Notes: generated by a model not told the origin, from the letters alone. DNA of 64,000 nt from Thiobacillus sp. (GCA_030680405.1 JAUXVT010000049.1:103879-167878), one strand, 5' to 3'; counted from the first letter of the stretch, positions 24,907-35,553 are shown. Made by a program: numbers and translations.

Positions 24907-26559
24907 ATGAGCTTTTCCGAACTTGGGCTTGATCCCCTCCTCCTTAAATCCGTGTTGGCTTCGGGCTACGAAAATGCCACGCCGGTGCAGCAGCAGGCGA
25001 TTCCCGCCGCGCTGACTGGCCGTGATCTACTGGTGTCGTCGCACACCGGCAGCGGCAAGACGGCAGCATTCATGCTGCCGTCAATCCAGCGCCTGCTGGC
25101 CGAGCCGGCAATAAAAAGCATGGGCCCGCGCGTGCTGGTGCTCACCCCGACGCGCGAACTCGCGCAGCAGGTCGAAAAAGCGGCCATAACCTATGGCAGC
25201 GAGATGCGCCGCTTCCGCACCGCCTGCCTGGTCGGCGGTGCGCCGTATGGCCTGCAGCTGAAGCGTCTCTCCCAGCCGGTGGACGTAGTGGTGGCAACCC
25301 CCGGTCGCCTGATCGACCATCTGGAGCGTGGCAAGATCGACTTCTCGCGCCTGGAAGTGCTGGTGCTGGACGAAGCCGACCGCATGCTGGACATGGGTTT
25401 TGTCGACGACATCAAGGCCATCGCCGCGCGCTGCCCGAGCGATCGCCAGACACTGCTGTTCTCGGCCACGCTCGATGGCGTGGTGGGCAACCTGGCGCGC
25501 GAACTCACCCGCGACGCGCAGCGCATCGAAATCGCGGCCGAGGCCCAACAGGAAGCCAAGATTGAACAGCGGCTCCTGTTTGCCGACAACATGGATCATA
25601 AAAACCGACTGCTCGATGCGCTGTTGCGCGGCGTGGAGATGACGCAGGCCATCGTGTTTGCCTCGACCAAGCGCAGCACCGAGGAAATTTCCGGCTTGCT
25701 GGCCGACAGCGGCTTTGCCTCCGACGCGTTGCATGGCGACATGCAGCAGGGCCAGCGCAACCGTGCGCTGCAGCGCCTGCGTGAAGGCCGTACCCGCGTG
25801 CTGGTGGCCACCGACGTCGCCGCGCGCGGCCTTGACGTGGCTGGCATCAGCCATGTCATCAACTTCGATCTGCCGCGGCAGGCCGAGGATTATGTCCACC
25901 GCATCGGCCGCACCGGCCGCGCCGGCCGCACCGGCATCGCGGTGAGCTTCGCCGGCATGCGCGAAGTCGGCTTGGTGCGCAACATCGAGCGCTACACCGG
26001 CAACCGTATCGAGGTCCACACCCTGCCGGGGCTGGAGCCCACCCAGAAGCCGACTTCCGGTCGTCCCGCAGCAGCGGGGCGTCCGCGCAGCAACGCTGGC
26101 CCGCGCGGCGGGTTTGGCGACAAGCGCAGCGAACCGCGCAGCTACGGCGACCGTCCGCCGCGTGGCGACAGCCGTGACAACCGTGATCGCGGCAACCGTA
26201 CCGATGCGCGCCCCAGCGGTGATCGTCCTGCCCGCAGCGACGCGCCGCGTGGCAACCGCGCGGACGGCGCCCCGCGCGGCCCGTTTGGTGGCGCCCCCCG
26301 CGCCGCTTATGGTGACCGTCCGCCGCGCAACGAGGGTTATCGGGGTGCCGATGCCCAAGCTACGCCCAAAGCTGAAGTCAACGGCAACAGCGTCGAATAC
26401 TGGGAAAAGCGCGAGCGCGAAGCCAAAGCCAAAGCGGCCACCCCCCGCAGCTACGGTGATCGCGGCAACAGTGCGCGTCCCGGCCAGCCGCGCAGCCCCA
26501 GCAATGACAATCGGGGTGGTGGCAATCGCGTCGGTGTGCGGGGACGTTTCAAGGACTGA
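24907..26559 (+). CDS. DEAD-box RNA helicase (RhlE-like) with Arg/Gly-rich tail
   Basis: SHTGSGKTAAFMLPSIQRL, VLDEADRMLDMGF, FSATLD, HRIGRTGRAGRTG. Confidence 0.93.
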   Translation: MSFSELGLDPLLLKSVLASGYENATPVQQQAIPAALTGRDLLVSSHTGSGKTAAFMLPSIQRLLAEPAIKSMGPRVLVLTPTRELAQQVEKAAITYGSEMRRFRTACLVGGAPYGLQLKRLSQPVDVVVATPGRLIDHLERGKIDFSRLEVLVLDEADRMLDMGFVDDIKAIAARCPSDRQTLLFSATLDGVVGNLARELTRDAQRIEIAAEAQQEAKIEQRLLFADNMDHKNRLLDALLRGVEMTQAIVFASTKRSTEEISGLLADSGFASDALHGDMQQGQRNRALQRLREGRTRVLVATDVAARGLDVAGISHVINFDLPRQAEDYVHRIGRTGRAGRTGIAVSFAGMREVGLVRNIERYTGNRIEVHTLPGLEPTQKPTSGRPAAAGRPRSNAGPRGGFGDKRSEPRSYGDRPPRGDSRDNRDRGNRTDARPSGDRPARSDAPRGNRADGAPRGPFGGAPRAAYGDRPPRNEGYRGADAQATPKAEVNGNSVEYWEKREREAKAKAATPRSYGDRGNSARPGQPRSPSNDNRGGGNRVGVRGRFKD

Positions 26560-26584
26560 TTGCTCGCACGATCACCGGCTATAG

Positions 26585-26617
26585 AAAGGGGGGGTTCACG
26601 TGAACCCCCCTTTTTTT
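26585..26617 (+). terminator. Rho-independent terminator with perfect palindromic stem
   Basis: GGGGGGTTCACGTGAACCCCCC followed by TTTTTTT. Confidence 0.85.
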
Positions 26618-26764
26618 GTTGTCTGCGTTCCTTACCTGAACCGCACGCTCGCCGCCATCGCCTCGAAACCCGCCAGCCCGTACTGAAAACAGCCGATCGT
26701 CGAGGCTGTGGCGCAGGGTCATGGGCGTTCCTTTAACGTGGGGGTCGCTAACAACCAAGCTCAG

Positions 26765-27715
26765 CTACAGGGGGGTGCCGGGTTGTGCCAGACGGTTGAA
26801 ATGGCAGACCTGGTTTCTGCCGTTGTTCTTGGCGGCATAGAGTGCGCGATCCGCCTGGGCGAGCAGTTCCTCCAGGATCAGGGAAGCCTCGCGTTTATGC
26901 ACTTGAGGCGCGCAGGTGGTGACGCCAATGCTGGCCGTGATGCTGCTTTTTATGTTTTTGATGGCCGCAATCGCCAGGCGCAGGCGCTCGGCCGCCGCGA
27001 TGCTTTCGGCTTCGCTCGCCCCGAGGACGGCAACGACAAACTCCTCGCCGCCATGGCGCGCCACAATGTCGTTTTCCCGCGCGGTGGCCTTGAGGGCGGC
27101 CGCAACCATTTTCAGCACATGGTCACCTTCGGCGTGGCCGAAGCGGTCGTTCACCTGCTTGAAGTGATCCAGATCGATCATGAGCAGGGCAGCGCTTTCC
27201 TTTCTACGACGGGCTGTCCTGAGCATCTGCGCGACGTGTTCGTGAAATGCGCGCCGGTTGAGCAGGCCAGTCAGGCTGTCCCGGTTGGCGAGCTCTTTCA
27301 GTTCCGCATGCAGTTTCTGGAGTTCCGCAGTCTGTTGCCTGAGTTTGTCTTCCGCTGCCTTGCGTTCGGTAATGTCGCGCACGACGCAGAGGGTGAAGTG
27401 GCGGCCGTCCATGATCATCGGGCTCAGCATGATGTCGACCGGCAACTCGCTGCCGTCCTTGCGCCGGGCAGACAGCTCGACGGCGGCGCCCATCGGCCGG
27501 CTGTGCGACTCGGCCATGAACCCGGGACGGTGGCCGACATGGCGTGCGGCGAAGCGGGGCGGAACCAGCATTTCAACAGCCTGGCCGACCAATTCGCTGC
27601 GGTCGTAGCCGAACAGGGTTTCGGCCTGGGCGTTCGCGAGGGTGATGCGTCCCGTCTGATCGACCAGGAGCAGGGCGTCCGGCGTGTGCTCAAAGATGTG
27701 TTGATAGACTTTCAT
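26765..27715 (-). CDS. PAS-domain diguanylate cyclase
   Basis: PAS MKVYQHIFEHTPDALLLVDQTG...; GGDEF domain RDSLTGLLNRRAF...VARHGGEEFVVAV. Confidence 0.93.
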   Translation of the reverse strand: MKVYQHIFEHTPDALLLVDQTGRITLANAQAETLFGYDRSELVGQAVEMLVPPRFAARHVGHRPGFMAESHSRPMGAAVELSARRKDGSELPVDIMLSPMIMDGRHFTLCVVRDITERKAAEDKLRQQTAELQKLHAELKELANRDSLTGLLNRRAFHEHVAQMLRTARRRKESAALLMIDLDHFKQVNDRFGHAEGDHVLKMVAAALKATARENDIVARHGGEEFVVAVLGASEAESIAAAERLRLAIAAIKNIKSSITASIGVTTCAPQVHKREASLILEELLAQADRALYAAKNNGRNQVCHFNRLAQPGTPL

Positions 27716-27942
27716 CGGGGAACCAGGGGCAATGAATGGGGGTTCCAGGTTTGAGTGATCGGCACTGCATCGCGCTTACTCCAGGCGTGGAGGCGCCAAT
27801 CATGGCGCGGTACGACGGCCGCTTCGGAGGCGTCGTGTTCTTGCGACAATGCCGGATTGTCAGCGCTCATGGCGGCAAGCGCAGGCGTTGCCATTACACT
27901 TGCTGCCACCCGCACCACTGTACTGATTCTTCGCCGCATCAT
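27712..27942 (-). CDS. Small putative exported protein, ATGA-coupled to the diguanylate cyclase
   Basis: MMRRRISTVVRVAASVMATPALAAMSA signal-peptide-like N-terminus; stop overlaps next start by 4 bp (ATGA). Confidence 0.4.
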   Translation of the reverse strand: MMRRRISTVVRVAASVMATPALAAMSADNPALSQEHDASEAAVVPRHDWRLHAWSKRDAVPITQTWNPHSLPLVPR

Positions 27943-27970
27943 GCAAAACTTAGAGAAGGCGCTTCACCCT

Positions 27971-28615
27971 ATGGGAAAGTACACAAGGGGTCAATCGCAC
28001 GTTCATCCCGCCTGGCGCTGGATAAGCGAACGCGGGCTGCAGGTGGTGACGGGCGATACTACGCTGGCGCGTTACACTGCGTTAATCACGCTGAACTTAC
28101 CGGAAATTGAAGACATTATCCCGGCAGTTGGCAGCTTGTTTCTGGTTTTGCGGCGGGGCGAGGCGGTGTCTGCGGATCTATGGACGGCATTGACCGCGCC
28201 GCTGGCCGGCATGCCGGTGTTGACCGGAACACTGCATGAAATTGCGGTCGAGTACGGCGGAGCCGCCGGGCCGGACTTGCCAGCGCTGGCAGAACAGGCG
28301 GGTATGGACGCAGCGACCTATATAAATAGCCATGCAGCAGGGGAATATTCGGTCGCTTTCCTGGGGTTCCAGCCGGGGTTCCCGTACTTGCATGGCCTGC
28401 CTCGCGCCCTCCACGCGCCCCGCCGGGCGTCGCCGCGGGTGCGGGTGGCGGCGGGCAGCGTGGCGATAGGCGGCATGTTCACCGGGATTTATCCGGCTGG
28501 CGGTCCCGGTGGCTGGCAGATTATTGGCCATACAAAGGCCGTAATGTTCGACCCGCAGCGTGATGCGCCCGCGCTGCTGATGCCGGGCGATCGTGTGCAC
28601 TTTGTGCCCCTATGA
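27971..28615 (+). CDS. pxpB: 5-oxoprolinase subunit PxpB (KipI family)
   Basis: YSVAFLGFQPGFPYLHGLPRALHAPRR...GSVAIGGMFTGIYPAGGPGGWQIIGHT; upstream ATG at 27941 also possible. Confidence 0.88.
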   Translation: MGKYTRGQSHVHPAWRWISERGLQVVTGDTTLARYTALITLNLPEIEDIIPAVGSLFLVLRRGEAVSADLWTALTAPLAGMPVLTGTLHEIAVEYGGAAGPDLPALAEQAGMDAATYINSHAAGEYSVAFLGFQPGFPYLHGLPRALHAPRRASPRVRVAAGSVAIGGMFTGIYPAGGPGGWQIIGHTKAVMFDPQRDAPALLMPGDRVHFVPL

Positions 28616-29525
28616 TCGAGGTGCTGTGCGCCGGCCAGTGCGACCTGGTGATGGATCAGGGCCGACCTGGCAAGGGGGCGCTTGGCGTGCCCGCGGGCGG
28701 TGCGGCGGATCCTGCGGCGCTGGTGGCGGCCAACCGGTTGGTGGGCAACAACGCGGCAGCGGCGGGACTGGAAATCACCCTGAAGGGGCCAAGCCTGCGG
28801 TTTCCGCTGGGGGGCATCGTGGCGCTCACCGGCGCGCGCTTTGCGGCAACCCGCAGCAGCGGGGCGGCGCTGGCGTGGAACGAAACCCTGGTGCTGGCGG
28901 CAGGCGAGACCCTGAGCCTGGAACAGGCAGCTGCGGGTTGCCGCTGCTGGCTGGCGTGGCGCGGCGGGCTGGCAGTGCCGCAAGTGATGGGCAGCCGCAG
29001 CACGTTTCTGCCGGCCGAGTTTGGCGGGCATCAGGGCCGGGCGTTGCGGGCGGGAGATAGGCTGGCAAGCGGTACCCGGGCGGGCGGGGTTCGCCTGCTC
29101 CGCGCGCACACCCCCCATCAAGCGAGCGGGACGCGCTTCTGCGCGTGGTGGCGGGGCCGCAGGCCGGCCAGTTTGACGATGCCGGTCTGGTGGCGTTTTT
29201 TACTGGAAACTATCGGGTGGGTGCGGCGTCAGACCGTCGCGGCCTGCGGCTGAGCGGGCCGGCGGTGATGCATGCGCGGGCAGAACTGCCGTCGCAGGGC
29301 GTGCTGCCCGGTGCGGTGCAGGTGCCGCCTGATGGCCAGCCGATCATTCTGGTTTGGGACGGCCCGGTAACCGGCGGCTACCCGGTGATTGCCGGGGTGA
29401 TCGCCGCCGATATACCGAAACTTGCGCAGTTGCGACTGGGTGATGCGGTGCGATTTGCGACCATCGAACTTGAGAGGGCTCTGCCACTGGCCGCCGGGCA
29501 GTGGGAAATCGAGGAACGGGCATGA
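28612..29525 (+). pseudogene. pxpC: 5-oxoprolinase subunit PxpC (KipA family), split by a frameshift at a C6 tract
   Basis: Frame 1 (28612-~29113): DQGRPGKGALGVPAGGAADP...; continues in the -1 frame from ~29115: PSSERDALLRVVAGPQAGQFDDAGLVAFFTGNYRV...TGGYPVIAGVIAADIPKLAQLRLGDAVRF. Confidence 0.8.
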
Positions 29526-30232
29526 TCGAACTCAATGCCGACATCGGTGAAGGCTGCGACGACGCCAGCCTGATGCCCTATCTGGCGCGGGTGTCGATTG
29601 CCTGCGGCGGCCATACCGGCGATGCCGCCAGCATGGCGAGGGCGCTGCGGCTGGCGGCCGAGCATGGCGTGGCGGTGGGCGCCCACCCGAGCTACCCCGA
29701 TCGCGCCCAGTTCGGCCGCCGGGCACTGGCTGCGTCGGAAGATGGAATTGCAGCATGGGTGGCGCAGCAGACCGAGGCGCTGGCCGAGCAGGCGGCGCGG
29801 CTGGGGCTGCGCCTGACGCACGTCAAGCCGCACGGGGCGCTGTATAATGTGGCGGCACGCGATGCGGGCGTGGCACAGGCGATCGCCCGGGCGGTGGCGG
29901 CATTGGATCCTGCTCTGGCCCTGGTGGGTCTGTCCGGATCGCAGCTGATTGCCGCCGGGCAGGGCGCCGGGCTGGCCGTGCTGAACGAGGCGTTTGCTGA
30001 CCGCCGTTATCAGCCCAACGGCCAACTTGTTTCACGTGAAACCCCCAACGCACTGATCGTCGATCCACAGGCGGCGGCCGAGCAGGCCCGTGCGCTGGTG
30101 CAAGGCCAGCCGGTCAGCACGCCCGGTGGCGGCGCGATTCGAATCAAGGCGGACACGATCTGTCTGCACAGCGATACCCCCCATGCATTAAATATTGCCC
30201 GGGCCGTCCACGCCGCCCTCAACCGCGCCTGA
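29522..30232 (+). CDS. pxpA: 5-oxoprolinase subunit PxpA (LamB/YcsF family)
   Basis: MIELNADIGEGCDDASLMPYLARVSIACGGHTGD...VKPHGALYN. Confidence 0.95.
   Translation: MIELNADIGEGCDDASLMPYLARVSIACGGHTGDAASMARALRLAAEHGVAVGAHPSYPDRAQFGRRALAASEDGIAAWVAQQTEALAEQAARLGLRLTHVKPHGALYNVAARDAGVAQAIARAVAALDPALALVGLSGSQLIAAGQGAGLAVLNEAFADRRYQPNGQLVSRETPNALIVDPQAAAEQARALVQGQPVSTPGGGAIRIKADTICLHSDTPHALNIARAVHAALNRA
30028..30043. promoter_or_regulatory. parS-like site (within pxpA)
   Basis: TGTTTCACGTGAAACC vs consensus TGTTTCACGTGAAACA. Confidence 0.85.
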
Positions 30233-30250
30233 CCCCTGACCCCTGACCCC
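30230..30250 (+). repeat. Heptanucleotide tandem repeat (TGACCCC)x3 between pxpA stop and ABC-F start
   Basis: TGACCCCTGACCCCTGACCCC directly read. Confidence 0.9.
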
Positions 30251-30252
30251 CT

Positions 30253-32151
30253 ATGCCTCTCCTTACCTTTGATCGACTCGAACTGGCCTACGGCCACTGG
30301 CCGCTGCTCGACGGCGCTTCGCTCGTGATCGAGGCGGGCGAGCGCATCGGCCTGATCGGCCGCAACGGCACCGGCAAGTCCAGCCTGCTGAAAATCATCG
30401 CCGGAATCAACCCGCCGGATGCCGGCGACGTTTGGCGCAAACCGGCCTTGAAGCTGGCGTATGTACCGCAGGAACCGCAATTTCAGCCCGGTCATACCGT
30501 ATTCGAAGCGGTGGCCGAAGGCGTCGGCCAGGCACAACGCCTGCTCGCCGATTATCACGCCGTCGCGCACCGTGTGGCCGAGGGCGATATGGACGCGTTT
30601 GAAGACCTTGAGCGGCTGTCGCATGAACTTGAAATCCACGATGCCTGGCGGCTCAACAGCCGGGTGGAGGAAGCCCTGCAGCGCCTGGCTTTGGATGCCG
30701 ACCGCGCGGTCGATACCTTGTCCGGCGGACTTAAAAAACGCGTCGCGCTGGCGCGCGCCCTGGTCACCGACCCCGAATTGCTGTTGCTGGACGAGCCCAC
30801 CAACCATCTCGACTTTGCCGCAATCGAGTGGCTGGAAAGCCTGCTCAACGACTTCAAGGGCGCGCTGTTGTTCATCACCCACGACCGGCGCTTTCTGGAC
30901 AGCGTCGCCAACCGCATTGTCGAGCTCGATCGCGGCCAGTTACGTGAATACCAGGGCAACTTCACTGCATATCAGGCCAAAAAAGCCGAACAACTGGAAA
31001 TTGAAGCGGTGCATAACCGCAAGTTCGACAAATTCTGGAAGCAGGAGGAAGTCTGGATCCGCAAGGGCGTGCAGGCTAGGCGCTGTCGCGACGAAGGCCG
31101 GGTGCGGCGACTCGAGGCCTTGCGCCTCACCCGTGAAGCGCGCATGGGCCGCGCCGGGCAGGTCGGCTTCCAGATCGACGCGGGCGACCGTTCCGGTAAG
31201 GTGGTGGCCGAGCTCGAGCACGTCACCTACGGCTACGATGGCAGAACATTGATCCGCGATTTTTCAGGTACTTTGCTTCGCGGCGATAAGCTGGGCCTGC
31301 TCGGCCCGAACGGCGCAGGCAAGACCACCCTGATCCGCCTGATCCTGGGCGAGTTGCAGCCGCAGTCCGGCAAGATCAAGCGCGGCACCAAGCTGGAAGT
31401 GGCCTACTTCGACCAGTTCCGCAACCAGTTGGACGACGACGCGACGCTGATCGACACGATTTCGCCCGGTTCTGACTTTGTCGAAATCGGCGGGCAGAAA
31501 AAACATGTCATCAGCTATCTGGAAGACTTTCTGTTTCCCCCCGAGCGGGCGCGCGCCAAGGTGTCGGCGCTGTCCGGCGGCGAGCGCAACCGGTTGTTGC
31601 TGGCGCGGCTGTTTGCGCGCCCGGCCAACCTGCTGGTGCTGGACGAGCCTACCAACGACCTCGACATCGACACCCTTGAGTTGCTCGAGCAGCTATTGCA
31701 GGACTACAGTGGCACCGTGCTCATCGTTTCGCACGACCGCACGTTTCTGGACAATGTCGTTACCCAGTCCATTGTGTTCGAGGGTGACGGCAAGCTGACC
31801 GAGATCGTCGGCGGCTATGCTGACTGGAAGGCGTGGCAACAACGGCAGCAACGCGCAGCGTCCGAAACCTCGCGGGCGGTGGCACCCAAGGCAACCGCAC
31901 CGGCGAAACCCGCGCCCAAGAGCAAGCTCAGCTACAAAGAGGCGCGCGAACTCGACGCCTTGCCCGCGCAGATTCAGGCGCTGGAAGCCGAGCAGGCGCA
32001 GATCGCCGCACAGCTGGCCGACCCCGCGCTGCATCAAGATCATCCCCAGGATGCGGCGGAGTTGCACGCACGCTCCGTAGCTATCGAAGCCGAATTGCTC
32101 GATGCACTGACGCGCTGGGAGGCGCTGGAAGCCAAGGCCGCTGCCAGTTGA
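30253..32151 (+). CDS. ABC-F family ATPase (Uup-like)
   Basis: Two ABC cassettes: [14 protein letters not shown] / LDEPTNHLD and [16 protein letters not shown] / [32 protein letters not shown]; coiled C-terminus. Confidence 0.93.
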   Translation: MPLLTFDRLELAYGHWPLLDGASLVIEAGERIGLIGRNGTGKSSLLKIIAGINPPDAGDVWRKPALKLAYVPQEPQFQPGHTVFEAVAEGVGQAQRLLADYHAVAHRVAEGDMDAFEDLERLSHELEIHDAWRLNSRVEEALQRLALDADRAVDTLSGGLKKRVALARALVTDPELLLLDEPTNHLDFAAIEWLESLLNDFKGALLFITHDRRFLDSVANRIVELDRGQLREYQGNFTAYQAKKAEQLEIEAVHNRKFDKFWKQEEVWIRKGVQARRCRDEGRVRRLEALRLTREARMGRAGQVGFQIDAGDRSGKVVAELEHVTYGYDGRTLIRDFSGTLLRGDKLGLLGPNGAGKTTLIRLILGELQPQSGKIKRGTKLEVAYFDQFRNQLDDDATLIDTISPGSDFVEIGGQKKHVISYLEDFLFPPERARAKVSALSGGERNRLLLARLFARPANLLVLDEPTNDLDIDTLELLEQLLQDYSGTVLIVSHDRTFLDNVVTQSIVFEGDGKLTEIVGGYADWKAWQQRQQRAASETSRAVAPKATAPAKPAPKSKLSYKEARELDALPAQIQALEAEQAQIAAQLADPALHQDHPQDAAELHARSVAIEAELLDALTRWEALEAKAAAS

Positions 32152-32187
32152 TCGACTGCCGCCCCGCGTGCGGGCCTCGCGTGGCTG

Positions 32188-32203
32188 TGTTTCACGTGAA
32201 ACG
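32188..32203. promoter_or_regulatory. parS-like site (intergenic, upstream of mnmG)
   Basis: TGTTTCACGTGAAACG. Confidence 0.88.
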
Positions 32204-32231
32204 TAAGCCAGCTACGGGTAGAATGGCGGCC

Positions 32232-34130
32232 ATGAAATTCCCCGAATCATTCGATGTCATCGTCGTCGGCGGCGGCCATGCCGGCACCGAGGCCGCGCTG
32301 GCGTCTGCGCGCATGGGCGCGAAGACGCTGCTGCTCACGCACAACATCGAAACCTTGGGCGCGATGTCGTGCAATCCGTCGATTGGCGGCATCGGCAAGG
32401 GGCATCTGGTGAAGGAGGTCGACGCGCTGGGCGGCGCGATGGCGCTGGCCACCGACGAGGCGGGGATCCAGTTTCGCACGCTCAACTCCTCCAAGGGCCC
32501 GGCGGTGCGCGCCACCCGGGCACAGGCCGACCGGGTGCTGTACAAGGCGGCGATCCGGCAGCGCTTGGAAAACCAGCCCAATCTCACGCTGTTCCAGCAG
32601 GCGGTCGACGATCTGGTGCTCGACGGCGTCCGCGTCGTCGGCGTGAAAACCCAGCTTGGCATCGTCTTTAGCGGCCGCGCGGTGGTGCTCACCACCGGCA
32701 CTTTCCTCGCCGGCCTGGTACACGTGGGGTTGGAGAATTTTCAGGCCGGGCGCATGGGCGATCCGCCCGCGGCGTCGCTCGCCGCACGCCTGCGCGAGCT
32801 GAACCTGCCGGTCGGCCGGCTGAAAACCGGGACGCCGCCGCGCATCGATGGCCGCACCATCGATTACAGTCAGACCCAGGTCCAGCCTGGGGACGACCCG
32901 GCGCCGGTGTTTTCCTTCATGGGTGTTGCTGCCATGCACCCCGAACAGCGCCCGTGCTGGATAACGCACACCACGGCCGCAACGCACGAGATCATTCGCG
33001 GTGGCCTCGACCGCTCGCCGATGTACACCGGCGTGATCGAAGGGGTGGGGCCACGCTACTGCCCGTCGATCGAGGACAAGATCACCCGCTTTGCCGATAA
33101 GGCCAGCCACCAGATCTTCCTTGAACCCGAGGGGCTGACCACCCACGAGATTTATCCCAACGGCATTTCAACTTCGCTGCCGTTTGACGTGCAGCTTGCC
33201 ATCGTGCGCTCGATTCCCGGGCTGGAGCACGCGTATATCCTGCGTCCCGGCTACGCCATCGAATATGACTATTACGACCCGCGCAACCTCAAGGCCTCGC
33301 TCGAAACCAAGTCGATCGCCGGGCTGTTTTTCGCCGGGCAGATCAACGGCACCACCGGGTATGAAGAGGCTGCCGCGCAGGGGTTGCTGGCCGGAATCAA
33401 TGCCGGCTTGCAGGTGCGGGGGCGCGACGTCTGGAGCCCGGGGCGGCACGAAGCCTACCTTGGCGTTCTGGTCGACGACCTCATCACGCGCGGCGTGTCG
33501 GAGCCCTACCGCATGTTCACCAGCCGTGCCGAATACCGCCTGCAATTGCGCGAGGACAACGCCGACATGCGGCTGACCGAAATCGGGCGCGAACTCGGCG
33601 TGGTCGACGATGCGCGCTGGGACGCCTTCAACCGGAAAAGGGATGCGGTTTCACGTGAAACCGAGCGGCTCAAGGCGACTTGGGTCAACCCGGCGATGCT
33701 GCCTGTGGAGGAAGCCACCCGTCTCATCGGACAGCCGATCGAGCATGAATACAGCCTGTTCGAGTTGTTGCGCCGCCCGAATTTAAATTACGCGCAGGTG
33801 CTTGCGCTACCCGGTGGCGGAGCAGGGCAGGCCGACCCGTGCGTGGCCGAGCAGGTTGAGATCGCCGCCAAGTACCAGGGCTACATCGACCGCCAGAACG
33901 TGGAAATCGACAGGCAGCGCGAGCAGGAAACCCTGCGGTTGCCGCCCGATCTTGATTACAGCCTGTTCAACGGGCTGTCGATGGAGGTGCGCCAGCGCCT
34001 GCAAAAGGCCCGCCCCGAAACCCTAGGCCAGGCGGCGCGGCTGCAGGGGATCACTCCGGCAGCGATTTCGGTTTTGCTGGTATACGCCAAACGCGGCTTC
34101 AAACCCGACGAGCAGAAAAAAATCGCATGA
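32232..34130 (+). CDS. mnmG: tRNA uridine-5-carboxymethylaminomethyl modification enzyme MnmG
   Basis: [62 protein letters not shown]. Confidence 0.97.
   Translation: MKFPESFDVIVVGGGHAGTEAALASARMGAKTLLLTHNIETLGAMSCNPSIGGIGKGHLVKEVDALGGAMALATDEAGIQFRTLNSSKGPAVRATRAQADRVLYKAAIRQRLENQPNLTLFQQAVDDLVLDGVRVVGVKTQLGIVFSGRAVVLTTGTFLAGLVHVGLENFQAGRMGDPPAASLAARLRELNLPVGRLKTGTPPRIDGRTIDYSQTQVQPGDDPAPVFSFMGVAAMHPEQRPCWITHTTAATHEIIRGGLDRSPMYTGVIEGVGPRYCPSIEDKITRFADKASHQIFLEPEGLTTHEIYPNGISTSLPFDVQLAIVRSIPGLEHAYILRPGYAIEYDYYDPRNLKASLETKSIAGLFFAGQINGTTGYEEAAAQGLLAGINAGLQVRGRDVWSPGRHEAYLGVLVDDLITRGVSEPYRMFTSRAEYRLQLREDNADMRLTEIGRELGVVDDARWDAFNRKRDAVSRETERLKATWVNPAMLPVEEATRLIGQPIEHEYSLFELLRRPNLNYAQVLALPGGGAGQADPCVAEQVEIAAKYQGYIDRQNVEIDRQREQETLRLPPDLDYSLFNGLSMEVRQRLQKARPETLGQAARLQGITPAAISVLLVYAKRGFKPDEQKKIA
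33647..33662. promoter_or_regulatory. parS-like site (within mnmG)
   Basis: GGTTTCACGTGAAACC. Confidence 0.8.
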
Positions 34131-34768
34131 CACCGCAAGCCTTTATGCCCCTCAGGGTGCAACTTGTGGCGGGGATTGCCGCCCTCGGGCTGACGTTGCC
34201 CGAAGCTGCCGAGGCGAAACTCCTGGCCTATCTGGCGCTGCTCGACAAATGGAACCGCGTGTACAACCTGACTGCGGTGCGCAACGCCGAGCGCATGGTC
34301 AGCCACCACCTTCTGGATTCGCTGGCGGCGGTGCCTTTTTTTCAGGGCGAAACGGTGCTCGACGTCGGCAGTGGCGGTGGCCTGCCGGGGGTCCCGCTGG
34401 CGATCGCGCGGCCGGAATTGCAGGTGACGCTGATCGACAGCATCGCCAAGAAAACCGCTTTTCTGCTGCAGGCCAAGGCCGATCTGGGGCTGGGCAATGT
34501 GAATGTGGTGACTGCCCGGGTGGAGGATTACCGGCCTGAGGCCGGCTTCGATGTCATCACCTCGCGCGCATTTTCCGACCTCAAGGAATTCGTCACACTG
34601 ACCCGTCATCTGCTCAAGCCCGCTGGCCACTGGCTGGCGATGAAGGGGCTTATCCCGCACGAAGAGATTGCCTACTTGCCGGATTGGGTGAAAGTGAGCG
34701 CTAACTACGAACTTGTCGTTCCGGCGCTGGGGGCGAGCCGCCATTTGATTGTTCTGGAGCCTGTTTAA
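34127..34768 (+). CDS. rsmG: 16S rRNA (guanine-527-N7)-methyltransferase RsmG
   Basis: [42 protein letters not shown]. Confidence 0.96.
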   Translation: MTPQAFMPLRVQLVAGIAALGLTLPEAAEAKLLAYLALLDKWNRVYNLTAVRNAERMVSHHLLDSLAAVPFFQGETVLDVGSGGGLPGVPLAIARPELQVTLIDSIAKKTAFLLQAKADLGLGNVNVVTARVEDYRPEAGFDVITSRAFSDLKEFVTLTRHLLKPAGHWLAMKGLIPHEEIAYLPDWVKVSANYELVVPALGASRHLIVLEPV

Positions 34769-35553
34769 TGAGCCGAATCCTGGCAATTGCCAATCAAAAA
34801 GGCGGCGTCGGCAAGACGACGACGGCGGTGAACCTGGCCGCGTGCCTGGCCGAACTCGGCCAACGCGTGCTGCTGGCCGACCTTGATCCGCAGGGCAACG
34901 CGACCATGGGCGCGGGCATCGAAAAGCGCACTGCACTGCCGACCGTGTATCAGATTCTGCTCAATCAGGTGAGCGTGCGCGACGCGCGGATACGTTCTGA
35001 GCCGGGCCATTTCGACGTCATCCCGGCCAACCGCGAACTCGCGGGCGCGGAGATCGATCTGGTGAATCTGGAGCAGCGTGACCTGCGGCTGAAGGCGGCG
35101 CTGGCGCAGGTGGCCGACGACTACGACTTCATCCTGATGGATTGCCCGCCGACGCTGAATCTGTTGACCGTCAACGCCTTTGCGGCGGCGGAGGCGGTGC
35201 TGATCCCGATGCAGTGCGAGTACTACGCGCTGGAAGGGCTGACCGATCTGGTTGCCACCATCAAGAAGGTCAAGCAGCGGCTCAATCCCGGCATCCGAAT
35301 CGAGGGGTTGTTGCGCGTGATGTTCGACCCGCGCAGCACGCTGGCGCAGCAGGTGTCGGATCAGATCAAGCAGCATTTCGGCGACAAGGTGTACGACACC
35401 GTGATTCCGCGCAACGTGCGGCTGGCCGAAGCGCCCAGCCACGGGCTGCCGGTGTTGGCCTACGACCGCCAGTGCAAGGGCGCAAAAGCGTATATGGAAC
35501 TGGCCGAGGAAACACTCAAGCGCGCAGGCATCACAGTAGGGGAGACAGCATAA
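34768..35553 (+). CDS. parA: Chromosome partitioning ATPase ParA
   Basis: ILAIANQKGGVGKTTTAVNLAACLA; DCPPTLNLLTVNA. Confidence 0.97.
   Translation: MSRILAIANQKGGVGKTTTAVNLAACLAELGQRVLLADLDPQGNATMGAGIEKRTALPTVYQILLNQVSVRDARIRSEPGHFDVIPANRELAGAEIDLVNLEQRDLRLKAALAQVADDYDFILMDCPPTLNLLTVNAFAAAEAVLIPMQCEYYALEGLTDLVATIKKVKQRLNPGIRIEGLLRVMFDPRSTLAQQVSDQIKQHFGDKVYDTVIPRNVRLAEAPSHGLPVLAYDRQCKGAKAYMELAEETLKRAGITVGETA

Noticed and set aside
26588-26610. CACGTG palindrome considered as a fourth parS site
   Set aside because: Outer half-sites do not match TGTTTC/GAAACA; the T-tract makes a terminator more likely (kept only as a low-interest note).
26625-26720. Minus-strand fragment ending CFQYGLAGFEAMAASVRFR* downstream of the helicase terminator
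   Set aside because: Too short and no family recognised; could be a gene remnant but cannot be supported.
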